Source: Saprospiraceae bacterium
Lineage (GTDB): Bacteria; Bacteroidota; Bacteroidia; Chitinophagales; Saprospiraceae
Assembly (NCBI GenBank): GCA_020629615.1
Contig: JAHDCZ010000006.1
Coordinates: forward strand, 4,495 to 57,088
Reading direction: 5' to 3'
DNA length: 52,594 nt
Shown here one piece after another: positions 35,151 to 43,514 of this stretch. The translations under genes and the position numbers were made by a program. The notes beneath the pieces were generated by a model. It saw nothing but the letters and a program-made list of their open reading frames with translations, did no database searches and was not told the origin of the DNA. How positions within the stretch are numbered: position 1 is the stretch's first letter; each line of letters starts with the position of its first letter.

Positions 35151-36011
35151 CTATTGAAAAACAACAGTCTTGTTTTTGTAAGTCAGTACATTGTAATTAA
35201 GATGTGCCCAGACAGCTTGAGCCAATACTTGTTTTTCAATATCCTTTCCTTTTCTTTTCATATCGGCGATAGAATCTCTATGGCTTATAGGAATCACATC
35301 TTGAACGATGATTGGTCCTTCGTCTAAATCTTCGGTGGCATAATGTGCGGTGGCTCCCATAAACTTGACACCTCGCCTAAACGCAGAGCCATAAGGATCT
35401 GCACCTGCAAAAGCGGGTAGGGAAGAGTGGTGAATATTGATGATTTGATTGGGGTATTGATCGATGAAATGGTTGGTTAATATTTGCATATATCTCGCCA
35501 TAACCACTAGATCGATCTGATATTCTTTAAGTAGGGCTAACTCCTGGGCTTCTTGTGATTTTTTATTCTCCTTGGTTATTGGAAAACAGTGATATGGGAT
35601 GTCATAACGTTCTGCGACATACCTAAATTTTTCGTGATTACTAATGATGATGGGGATGTCAATATCCCACTCTTTGGATTCGTATCGCGATAAGATATCA
35701 TGAAAACAATGTGCATACTTCGATACAAATAGTGCAACCCTCGTTTTTTTATTTCGTATGTGTAGACTCCATTTCATTTGGAATCTTTCTGCAATCAAAG
35801 TATTAAAAAACTCACCGATCTTCTCTTGAGGAATCGCAAAATTTGTCAAGAGCCATTCAATTCGCATGAAAATGCGCTTCTCATCTTCTATCACGTGTTG
35901 ATCAAGCTTTTTTATCTTTCCCTGATTATTCAACACAAATTCTGTCACAGCAGGGACAATCCCATCATGGTCTTGCGCATGTAGTAAAATGATAGCTGTA
36001 TCTTTTTTCAT
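35151..36011 (-). CDS. purU: Formyltetrahydrofolate deformylase
   Basis: PurU hydrolyses 10-formyltetrahydrofolate to formate and tetrahydrofolate, balancing one-carbon pools. The 286 residues hold an N-terminal ACT domain (1-80; AIILLHAQDHDGIVPAVTEF) and a formyltransferase-fold catalytic domain. Catalytic residues are present: Asn192 and His194 in INIHHSSLPAF, and Asp230 in DLDEGPI. Length is typical. It is 41 bases from the iron-sulfur protein gene and may be read in the same transcript. Confidence 0.95.
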   Translation of the reverse strand: MKKDTAIILLHAQDHDGIVPAVTEFVLNNQGKIKKLDQHVIEDEKRIFMRIEWLLTNFAIPQEKIGEFFNTLIAERFQMKWSLHIRNKKTRVALFVSKYAHCFHDILSRYESKEWDIDIPIIISNHEKFRYVAERYDIPYHCFPITKENKKSQEAQELALLKEYQIDLVVMARYMQILTNHFIDQYPNQIINIHHSSLPAFAGADPYGSAFRRGVKFMGATAHYATEDLDEGPIIVQDVIPISHRDSIADMKRKGKDIEKQVLAQAVWAHLNYNVLTYKNKTVVFQ

Positions 36012-36052
36012 CTCTTTATTCTCGCTTAATATTAGATTGTGTATCGCAAATT

Positions 36053-37849
36053 CTATGCTAATATTTTTACCTCACTTTCGCTAATGTGGATAGTCCTTAA
36101 TTCTGTCGCTCTTTGCGAAATATCAGTACTACCATTTTCTAGACGTAAGACTCCTCTTGGACAAACTGCCGAACAAACACCACATCCCACACAAGAAGAG
36201 CGAACGATATCCTGCCCCCGTTGGGCATAATGCCTTACATCAATTCCCATTTCGCAATAGGTCGAACAATTTCCACACGAAATACATTGGCCACCATTGG
36301 TTGTGATTCGGAAACGAGATTTATATTTTTGAATTAGACCCAAGTATGCAGCAAGTGGACAACCAAATCGGCACCACGTTCTATTTCCCATCAAAGGATA
36401 AAATCCAGTCCCTACTATTCCTGCGAAAGCAGAACCGATCAAAAAGCCATACCATTTACGGACCACATCACTATTAAAAAAGAGGATATCCCTCGATCCA
36501 GTAAAATAGCTGTACAAAACCATCAAGGTCATAAATACGGCAAAGACCAATACGCCATGGATGATATAGCGTTCGTATTTCCAAGCTCTCAAACTTTTAT
36601 CAGATAATTGTCTGAATGGATCCCCCATGGTTTCGGCCAATCCTCCACATCCGCAAACCCAAGAACAATACCATCGTTTTCCAAAAAAATAAGTGATGAT
36701 CGGAACTCCCAGAACTGTTAATGTGATTCCCCAAACTAACATGAAAATACCTAGCCCGCCACTGTTAATCAGATTATTGATGTTCCAATCAAAGAAAAAG
36801 TCATAATCCAAGGGCCAAATATTTTTAAAATCAAAATAGGGCTGATTTAAGCGGATAAGAATCTCTGGTAGAATAAATGCAAAACAAGTTTGAAAAAACA
36901 TCACCGAAAAAGTCCGGACGATTTGATACTTGTTATGGCGGTATTTGGAAATCATTCGGATTCCCATTACAAGGACAATGATCGAGTAAAGAAAGCCATA
37001 TAGAAACCATTGACTCGCGGGATTTCCACTTAAAAACTCACTGATGGGATCGACAAGTAGAATCCAGTTGGTCATATACTCCGGCGCCCAATACAGCAAA
37101 ATGTAAAATCCGATCAAGTATATTCCTGAAAAAATGCCTAGGCTAGCCGTTACGTTGGGCGAGGCCGATTTGGCAGGCGATAAGCTATTTTGCTTTTCTT
37201 TGTATAGCACTAGAAAAATGATGATCGTGATCACAACTAAAGTCAAGATGGGCCAGAATAATTTTCCATCCATATAAAACCAACCATACAATAATACACC
37301 CAAAATTGTTGCCCCTATAAAGACGGCTCGGGGGCCGAATGTTAATCCTCTCGTAAGAGAAGAATGATAGATGCCATCGTTTTTGATTCCGGGAGCTTGC
37401 AAGAATTTAGGAAGAATGAAAAGCAATCCTCCAATTAAGGCCATTCCAAAAGTTAGGAAGAAGAATAAATTGCGATTATTGGGCAGAAGACCAGTACTGG
37501 AGGCTTTAACTGTTTGAAAAACATAATCACCAATCTTCCAATCCCCGAGTTTGTAGTCCCATTCGGGGATTCCTTCTGGCGGATTTTTGCTGAAACTCTC
37601 GTTGAGAGCAGTTTGCGCATTAAACATAGATTGCCTGAGTTGCTTGATAAAAGCAATGTTACTCAATGAGGTTGAATTTCCTAGAAGCCCTTGATTAGTG
37701 GCAGCCTCTAAGATTGCTTTTTTGTGGTATTCGTTGGTAACGGATAAATTATCTGCATTCAATTGGTGCTTGCTAAGACCTAAAGAGGCAGTAAATATGG
37801 CCAGGGCTCCCAGAAAGATAAAAAGCCCTATTTTTTGTATTGTTTTCAT
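36053..37849 (-). CDS. NosR/NapH-like membrane iron-sulfur protein
   Basis: A 598-residue membrane protein with about seven transmembrane segments and a cytoplasmic C-terminal ferredoxin part. Two [4Fe-4S] motifs are complete: Cys522/525/528/532 and Cys553/556/559/563. Two membrane-proximal cysteine motifs, YCSWVCGCGG and WCRFGCPLAAYLG, are those of the NosR/NapH/CcoG group. It likely passes electrons across or along the inner membrane. It lies three bases after a FAD oxidoreductase gene, which probably feeds or accepts its electrons. No nitrous-oxide or nitrate reductase is nearby, so the acceptor is unknown. Confidence 0.85.
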   Translation of the reverse strand: MKTIQKIGLFIFLGALAIFTASLGLSKHQLNADNLSVTNEYHKKAILEAATNQGLLGNSTSLSNIAFIKQLRQSMFNAQTALNESFSKNPPEGIPEWDYKLGDWKIGDYVFQTVKASSTGLLPNNRNLFFFLTFGMALIGGLLFILPKFLQAPGIKNDGIYHSSLTRGLTFGPRAVFIGATILGVLLYGWFYMDGKLFWPILTLVVITIIIFLVLYKEKQNSLSPAKSASPNVTASLGIFSGIYLIGFYILLYWAPEYMTNWILLVDPISEFLSGNPASQWFLYGFLYSIIVLVMGIRMISKYRHNKYQIVRTFSVMFFQTCFAFILPEILIRLNQPYFDFKNIWPLDYDFFFDWNINNLINSGGLGIFMLVWGITLTVLGVPIITYFFGKRWYCSWVCGCGGLAETMGDPFRQLSDKSLRAWKYERYIIHGVLVFAVFMTLMVLYSYFTGSRDILFFNSDVVRKWYGFLIGSAFAGIVGTGFYPLMGNRTWCRFGCPLAAYLGLIQKYKSRFRITTNGGQCISCGNCSTYCEMGIDVRHYAQRGQDIVRSSCVGCGVCSAVCPRGVLRLENGSTDISQRATELRTIHISESEVKILA

Positions 37850-37852
37850 GAT

Positions 37853-39202
37853 TTAGGCTTTTGATTTTTTTAAAAATTGTAAAACCTTGTTTAAGCTCCT
37901 CTTGGATTTCAGCTTTAAATCACTTCCAGTTTTTTGATTATAGAGATCGACGAGATCTTGTTCGTACATTTTGTAAAATTCAGGATCAAAATTAGCCAAG
38001 CTTAAATCTTGGAGCACAGTAGAGACTGGTGTTTTTTCTTTGAGCCATTTTTCACAGACTTCATGACGATATCGTATTCCCATTAAATTAAATCCTACCA
38101 CAGCATTTGAGTTCTTATCAAAATTAATTCTGATGGCTTTTTCGCCGTTTTGATGTTCCCAATAAAGGGTCTCGTAATGATCTGGAGTTTTGTTTGGGAC
38201 ATGACCATAAACTTGATACTCGATGTCCAGAAATTTCGCTGAATTAAACCATATACCGGGGTTGTAGCTTGCTTTTTTGCCACAAATGGTACGAGCAGCC
38301 GTTTCGCCCATCATTCGACCTGTATACCAAATGGCTTCAATAGGTCGTCGGCCTTCGATGGGATGAGTGACTTCAGCGCAATCTCCAATAGCGTAGACGT
38401 TTTTGATATTAGTTTCAAGGTATTCATTGACTTGGATGCCTTTACCGATATTCAAATCCGATGCTTTGAGAAATTCTACATTAGGGCTCACCCCAGGAGT
38501 TAAACCAACATATTGACATGGAATACGTTCTCCTGTTTCTTTAATGATTACGGCACATGCTTCTCCTTGACCATTATCTTCTATTTCTTGAAGATTTACA
38601 TTTAACCGAAGATCAAAATGATGAGATCTAATATGTCTTGTAATCATGGCTGATTCTTCTTCTGGCAAAACATTATCCCAGTATGAAGATTCGCGAACTA
38701 GCAGAGTGACTGGAATTTTTCTTGAATGAAACATTTCAGCCATTTCTATACCAATGAGACCACCTCCAACAATTACAGCTCTTGAAAGACCTTCACTATA
38801 TTTCTCCATATTTTGCAAATCATGAAGATCATACAAACCAGATACTCTTTGGAGGTCTTGTCCTGGCCAGCCAAATTTATTTGATTTGGAGCCAACAGCT
38901 AGGATAAGCTTATCATAGTGTACAAGATTACCTTTTTCTAAGTGCAAAACTGAAGAATTGAAATCAATAGAAGTGACTTTGTCTTGAATCAAATCGAGCC
39001 GATTTTTTTTCCAAAACCAATCTTCATAAGGTTTTATATCTTCAAACCTCATATGTCCCATGTAGAGATACATTAGGGCTGGTCGAGAATAAAAATGTTG
39101 AGTTTCGGAAGAGATAATTGTTACTTTATAATCGCTTAATTTTCTAAGCCATCTTGCTGCTGTTACACCGCTTATTCCATTTCCGATAATCGCTATATGC
39201 AT
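37853..39202 (-). CDS. NAD(P)/FAD-dependent oxidoreductase
   Basis: A 449-residue flavoprotein of the two-Rossmann class. The FAD motif is GNGISGVTAA near the N-terminus, the NAD(P) motif is VGGGLIGIEMAE (about 146-157), and the FAD-closing segment is YAIGDCAEV. The C-terminal 80 residues form an extra domain. It resembles nitrite-reductase-like and rubredoxin-reductase-like oxidoreductases without their extra domains. It is the first gene of a tight two-gene operon with the NosR/NapH-like protein (gap three bases), so it most likely exchanges electrons with it (inference). Confidence 0.85.
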   Translation of the reverse strand: MHIAIIGNGISGVTAARWLRKLSDYKVTIISSETQHFYSRPALMYLYMGHMRFEDIKPYEDWFWKKNRLDLIQDKVTSIDFNSSVLHLEKGNLVHYDKLILAVGSKSNKFGWPGQDLQRVSGLYDLHDLQNMEKYSEGLSRAVIVGGGLIGIEMAEMFHSRKIPVTLLVRESSYWDNVLPEEESAMITRHIRSHHFDLRLNVNLQEIEDNGQGEACAVIIKETGERIPCQYVGLTPGVSPNVEFLKASDLNIGKGIQVNEYLETNIKNVYAIGDCAEVTHPIEGRRPIEAIWYTGRMMGETAARTICGKKASYNPGIWFNSAKFLDIEYQVYGHVPNKTPDHYETLYWEHQNGEKAIRINFDKNSNAVVGFNLMGIRYRHEVCEKWLKEKTPVSTVLQDLSLANFDPEFYKMYEQDLVDLYNQKTGSDLKLKSKRSLNKVLQFLKKSKA

Positions 39203-39511
39203 GGATTTTCCATTTTTTATTAAATATGCATTTTGTTATGACAACGAATTATCATTCGAAAGACAATTGCATGATGTTTTGAAGAATAAAGTTCAAAAGG
39301 GTTGAGATAAAATTAATAAAAACATATTATATTTTTATTTAATATGACTATATTGCGACAAAATTGTACAATAACTTATTCTTAACAAGGTTTTTGGTGA
39401 TTAAATAGCTGTTTTTTGCTATCTTCATGAGGTAAGAATCTTTCAAAGAGAAAATTTATGTTCTGCGGATACGTAAGTGTTTGTAGTTCAATGTTTTGTA
39501 AAACGAGTGTT
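39203..39511 (+). promoter_or_regulatory. Divergent gene-free region with a promoter for the T9SS type A protein
   Basis: Between the oxidoreductase and the secreted-protein gene a TTG (39394-39396) and TATCTTCA (39420-39427) are 23 bases apart, one or two bases off the TTG / TAnnTTTG pattern. A leader of about 80 bases would follow. The rest is AT-rich without recognised coding content. Confidence 0.4.
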
Positions 39512-40183
39512 ATGAAATTAAACTTTACATTTTTATTTGTTTTTTCATTTTTGACCCTTACTGCTCAGATGGATGTTGTTCCAGAAATGGTAGAAGTGTC
39601 GGGTGTTGCTTCAGAAACTATAGAGACATCATTTGATATTAACAACGAGGGACAAGGATTGACTGCCTTATGGCGAATGGTAAGAAATGAAATTCCTGAT
39701 GAGTGGCAATTTTCACTATGTGATTTGAATACTTGCTACGATTATGGTCAAGAAGAATGTCCTTCTGACAATCCGAATGAGTTTGCAAGTGGTCAAAAGG
39801 CAACCTTTGACTTAAAATGTAAGCCCAATGGAGTTACTGGTAGTGGTGAATTAATTATTGAGTTTTTTAATCCTGCTAGTCCTGAAACAGTTCTAAATTC
39901 ATTTACAGTTGTTTTTACAGCCACATCTACTTCCGTGAGTGATTTTGATATTGAATTAATGTCAATCTTCCCTAATCCTACAAGTGAAAAATTTTCAATC
40001 ACAGCGGATGATCGTGTAAAGCAAGTTTCATTGTTTAATATTATAGGAAAAGAAATCGCTACGTATTCGCATAAAAAAGGAAATTCTTATGATATTTCTA
40101 GTATCCAAAATGGAATGTATATCGTGAGACTTTTTGACGCTGGTGGAAATAATATTAAAGTGATTAGACTCTCTAAAAGATAA
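39512..40183 (+). CDS. Secreted protein with T9SS type A sorting domain
   Basis: A 223-residue protein. The frame opens at 39458, but the signal peptide (MKLNFTFLFVFSFLTLTAQ) begins at the ATG at 39512. A beta-sandwich domain (about 20-135) with cysteines in CDLNTCYDYGQEECPSDN is followed by the T9SS type A sorting domain (about 145-223; SIFPNPTSEKFSI, LFNIIGKEI, NGMYIVRLFD). It should be exported through the outer membrane by the type IX system and attached to the surface or released. The cargo domain's function is unknown. Confidence 0.85.
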   Translation: MKLNFTFLFVFSFLTLTAQMDVVPEMVEVSGVASETIETSFDINNEGQGLTALWRMVRNEIPDEWQFSLCDLNTCYDYGQEECPSDNPNEFASGQKATFDLKCKPNGVTGSGELIIEFFNPASPETVLNSFTVVFTATSTSVSDFDIELMSIFPNPTSEKFSITADDRVKQVSLFNIIGKEIATYSHKKGNSYDISSIQNGMYIVRLFDAGGNNIKVIRLSKR

Positions 40184-40204
40184 GAATACCGTAATAAAAA
40201 ATAT

Positions 40205-40238
40205 AAAACGGGGGATTGTGAAAACAGTCTCCCGTTTT
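40205..40238. terminator. Rho-independent terminator between the T9SS gene and queD
   Basis: A 14-base stem (40205-40218 with 40225-40238, two G-T pairs) has a six-base loop, AAAACGGG pairing with CCCGTTTT at its base. Ts follow on the plus strand and As precede it, so it can serve both convergent genes. Confidence 0.85.
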
Positions 40239-40256
40239 TCTTTGTGTAATACTTAT

Positions 40257-40664
40257 TTATGCAGGGTATTGCACGTAATTCCTTGGGGTCTCCCAAAGTT
40301 TGATCGCGATTTCATATTCTGGTCCTAAACGTCGGGATAGGATGGAATGAATGACGATAGCAATATTTTCAGTTGATGGCATTAAATTCTTAAACTCTTC
40401 GGTATCCAAATTAAGGTTTTTATGATCAAACCGATCTTCGATTTCTTCTTTAATGATATCCTTTAATATTTTGAGATCGATGAGATATCCCGTTTCCTCA
40501 TCAATCTCTCCAGTCAATTTGACTTCAAGATCATAATTGTGTCCGTGATAATTCTTATTGTTGCAAACCCCAAAAATTTCTTTGTTCTTCTCGTCAGACC
40601 AATTAGGATTGTGCAATCGATGTGCTGCATTGAAATGGGCCAGTCTAAAAATTGATATTCTCAT
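40257..40664 (-). CDS. queD: 6-carboxytetrahydropterin synthase (PTPS family)
   Basis: A 135-residue enzyme of the PTPS family. Zinc ligands are His15 (FNAAHRLHNP), His40 and His42 (NYHGHNY), and the catalytic Cys34 lies in FGVCNNKN. QueD makes 6-carboxytetrahydropterin from dihydroneopterin triphosphate on the way to queuosine; related PTPS enzymes make tetrahydropterin, and the sequence does not fully separate them. No other queuosine gene is adjacent. It is divergent from holB. Confidence 0.85.
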   Translation of the reverse strand: MRISIFRLAHFNAAHRLHNPNWSDEKNKEIFGVCNNKNYHGHNYDLEVKLTGEIDEETGYLIDLKILKDIIKEEIEDRFDHKNLNLDTEEFKNLMPSTENIAIVIHSILSRRLGPEYEIAIKLWETPRNYVQYPA

Positions 40665-40755
40665 AAAAACGTACTTGTACTGCTAATTTAGCATTAACTA
40701 AGAATTAAGGGTTCATGGAATTATTAATTTATGTTATATTAAGTTTTAAATTGAA

Positions 40756-40763
40756 TACTTTTG
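40756..40763 (+). promoter_or_regulatory. Likely -7 promoter box of the holB operon
   Basis: TACTTTTG matches the Bacteroidota TAnnTTTG box exactly, 51 bases before the holB ATG. No good TTG lies at the usual distance upstream. Confidence 0.4.
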
Positions 40764-40814
40764 TACAACTAATAATAGGATGATAAAGTTCTATAAGTCA
40801 AGAATGAGAAGTCA

Positions 40815-41972
40815 ATGAAATTCAGCGATATTCCTGGAAAAACGCAGGAGAAAGAGTATTTAATTGAGGCCGTTGAAAAGGATCAAATTCCACACGCTTT
40901 ACTCATTTCTGAAAAGACAGGTGGAGGAGGTCTAGCTTTATGCTTAGCATTCATTTCTTATCTATTCTGTACTGATAGATCAACGGACGAATCCTGTGGC
41001 GAATGTTCCGCTTGTCAAAAGACTAAAAAGTTGATTCATCCGGATCTTCATTTTGCTTTTCCGGTGATCAAAAAGGACAATAAAAAAAGAGAAGATACGA
41101 CCAGCAGTGATTTTTTAAATGAGTTCAGAGAATTGATTCTCGACACACCTCATGCTGGAATTTCTGATTGGCTAAGAAAGATCAATGCCGAAGATAAAGC
41201 TCCTAATATCAATACGACAGAATGCAATCGGATGATAAAAACGCTTGGTTTGAAGACATTTGAATCAGAATATAAAGTCCAAATTATATGGCAAGCACAT
41301 TTCCTAGGTAAAGAAGGGAATCGATTACTTAAATTGATCGAAGAACCACCAGAAAATACCATTATTATTCTGATAACCAATCAAATTAAATCAATTCTCA
41401 ATACAATTCTTTCTCGTTGCCAATTACTTAGGGTTCCTGTATTTTCAGATGATGAAATAATGAACTATCTTTGTCAGCGATATCAAATGGAGCAGGTTCA
41501 GGCTCAGCAATTGGCTTTTTTGTCCAACGGAGATATGTCCAGAGCCGATGAACTAGCAGAAAACCATAATGTTGGTTATTCTGAAGAATTATTAAACTGG
41601 CTACGAGCCTGTTATCAATTTGGCCAAAAGCCAAGTATATTAATTTCTTGGGTGGATCATTATTCGAAATATTCCAAGAATATGCAACGTTCTTTTCTAG
41701 AATATTCTTTGTATTTCTTTAGAGAATACTATCAATATTTATTTCTAGGAACGGACCAATTGCGCCTGAGTGAGGAGGAAAAGGAAACAGTGCAGAAGAT
41801 GAGTAAAATAATTGATGTAGAAAAACTTGAAATTTTACAAGAAGGAGTCAATCAATTGCTCATCAACATTCGCAGAAATGCGAATATAAAAATTGCAACG
41901 ATGGATGTGAGTATCAGCATGTTTCATGCTTTGAAAGCCAAATCGTTAGCAAAATCTATCATAAACTATTAA
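40815..41972 (+). CDS. holB: DNA polymerase III subunit delta'
   Basis: A 385-residue clamp-loader subunit. It has the delta' N-terminal AAA-like fold with a degenerate P-loop (SEKTGGGGLAL), as is usual for delta', a zinc module formed by Cys52, Cys61, Cys64 and Cys67, and the segment NRLLKLIEEPPENTIIILITN followed by SRCQLLRVP, which holds the SRC motif. It is the first of a cluster with ricT (nine-base gap), a very common neighbour order in Bacteroidota. Confidence 0.92.
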   Translation: MKFSDIPGKTQEKEYLIEAVEKDQIPHALLISEKTGGGGLALCLAFISYLFCTDRSTDESCGECSACQKTKKLIHPDLHFAFPVIKKDNKKREDTTSSDFLNEFRELILDTPHAGISDWLRKINAEDKAPNINTTECNRMIKTLGLKTFESEYKVQIIWQAHFLGKEGNRLLKLIEEPPENTIIILITNQIKSILNTILSRCQLLRVPVFSDDEIMNYLCQRYQMEQVQAQQLAFLSNGDMSRADELAENHNVGYSEELLNWLRACYQFGQKPSILISWVDHYSKYSKNMQRSFLEYSLYFFREYYQYLFLGTDQLRLSEEEKETVQKMSKIIDVEKLEILQEGVNQLLINIRRNANIKIATMDVSISMFHALKAKSLAKSIINY

Positions 41973-41981
41973 ATAAGAATT

Positions 41982-43478
41982 ATGGGATGTGGGTCATGTA
42001 GTAAGACTGTCAATGGAGTGCCACAAGGATGCGGATCAAAAGGACATTGTACCTCGGGGTCATGCAATAAAAAAAATACCTACGATTGGTTAAGTGATAT
42101 TGAATTGTATGATCCCTCGGCTTTCAAAATGGTCGAAGTAAGTTTTAAACAGGGATCAAGAAAGGATTTCTTTTTAAATAATTTAAATAATACCCAGACA
42201 GGGGATATGGTCGTGGTGGAAACTGGCTCGGGCTACGATACAGGACGAATTTCCCTATCTGGTGAATTGGTGCGTACGCAATTAAAAAAGCGAGGGATAA
42301 GTGAAGACCGCGTCGCAAATAGTGTTATTCGAGTGGCCAATGAAAGAGATTTAGAGAAATTGGAAGAAGCTCGTGCCATGGAGAAGAAGACTATGGTTAG
42401 GGCAAGAGTTATAGCTAGAACGCTAGGTCTCGATATGAAAATGGGAGATGTAGAGTATCAAGGTGACAAACGAAAGGCTACCTTTTATTATACCGCAGAA
42501 GGTAGAGTCGATTTTAGAGAATTAGTTCGAACCTACGCAAAAGAATTTCGAGTTAAGATAGAAATGCGTCAAATCGGAGCACGGCAAGAATCTGCTAGAA
42601 TTGGTGGTATTGGTTCTTGTGGTCGAGAATTATGTTGTTCTACGTGGTTATCCGATTTTAAATCGGTAAGTACAGGTGCTGCGAGATATCAAAATATTGC
42701 CATTAACCAAACCAAACTATCAGGTCAATGCGGACGACTGAAGTGCTGTTTGAATTACGAATTGGATACCTACATGGATGCGCTGAAGGAGTTTCCTAAA
42801 AGTGCGGATTTTCTCAAAACAAAAATAGGAAAGGCAGCCCTCATAAAGAAAGATATCTTTAAGGGAATGATGTACTATAGTTATTTGCTCGAAAGAGGAA
42901 GAGGACCAATAGTCGCACTTGATAAGGATCGTGTCAAAGAAATCATTGCACTGAATAAACAAGGTGAGTATCCTTCGGATTTGTTGGACAAAGAAGCGCT
43001 CTACGAAGAGCAAATGAAAAAAGTCGATGACATAGAATTTGCAGACGTGACGGGTGAAATAGAATTACCCAATGTCAAAAAGAAACGTAGAAATAATCGA
43101 AACAAAAATAGAAATAAAGGAAAGTCTCAAAAAAGAAGCGATCGAGGTCATAAAGGGAAAGCGAAAGAAGATGCAAAAGCTTCAAAATCTAAATCAGGTC
43201 AAAATAGATCCAAAGACTCTCAAAAACAAAATAAATCTTCAGGGAGAAATCAAGGAAAACCTAAGAACTCTCCATCAAATTCCAGTTCAAAAAATCAAAG
43301 TCCGAAGGAAAATCAAGGACAGAATCAAGCGAAATCATCCGAAGGAAATTCAAATCAAAAGTCTCAAGCAAAAAGTAGAAATAATCGGAATCGAAACAGA
43401 AACCGCAATCGAAACCGCAACAAACAAAATAAAGAAGGTAACCAAGGAAAAGATAATCAAACCAAATCGGAGTCTTGA
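41982..43478 (+). CDS. ricT: PSP1-domain protein (RicT/YaaT-like) with long basic tail
   Basis: A 498-residue protein. A Cys-rich start (Cys3, 6, 17, 23, 28) is followed by the PSP1 domain (about 45-300) with its conserved cysteines in GSCGRELCCSTWL and SGQCGRLKCCLNY. In Bacillus, RicT with RicA and RicF binds iron-sulfur clusters and steers RNase Y RNA maturation; in Bacteroidota its role is untested. From about residue 365 to the end comes a low-complexity tail of Lys, Asn, Gln, Ser and Arg with RNRNRN repeats, much longer than in the basic family. Its stop is 36 bases before lpdA. Confidence 0.85.
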   Translation: MGCGSCSKTVNGVPQGCGSKGHCTSGSCNKKNTYDWLSDIELYDPSAFKMVEVSFKQGSRKDFFLNNLNNTQTGDMVVVETGSGYDTGRISLSGELVRTQLKKRGISEDRVANSVIRVANERDLEKLEEARAMEKKTMVRARVIARTLGLDMKMGDVEYQGDKRKATFYYTAEGRVDFRELVRTYAKEFRVKIEMRQIGARQESARIGGIGSCGRELCCSTWLSDFKSVSTGAARYQNIAINQTKLSGQCGRLKCCLNYELDTYMDALKEFPKSADFLKTKIGKAALIKKDIFKGMMYYSYLLERGRGPIVALDKDRVKEIIALNKQGEYPSDLLDKEALYEEQMKKVDDIEFADVTGEIELPNVKKKRRNNRNKNRNKGKSQKRSDRGHKGKAKEDAKASKSKSGQNRSKDSQKQNKSSGRNQGKPKNSPSNSSSKNQSPKENQGQNQAKSSEGNSNQKSQAKSRNNRNRNRNRNRNRNKQNKEGNQGKDNQTKSES

Positions 43479-43514
43479 TTCAAAGACATCAAATTAAATA
43501 AAGACTATACTAGA

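Noticed and set aside
43374-43440. CRISPR-like short repeats
   Set aside because: These are in-frame coding repeats for Arg/Asn in the ricT tail, without spacers.
43072-43497. 141-codon plus-strand frame over the ricT tail
   Set aside because: It arises from the low-complexity Lys/Asn repeats in another frame; the ricT frame has the family domain and runs through it.
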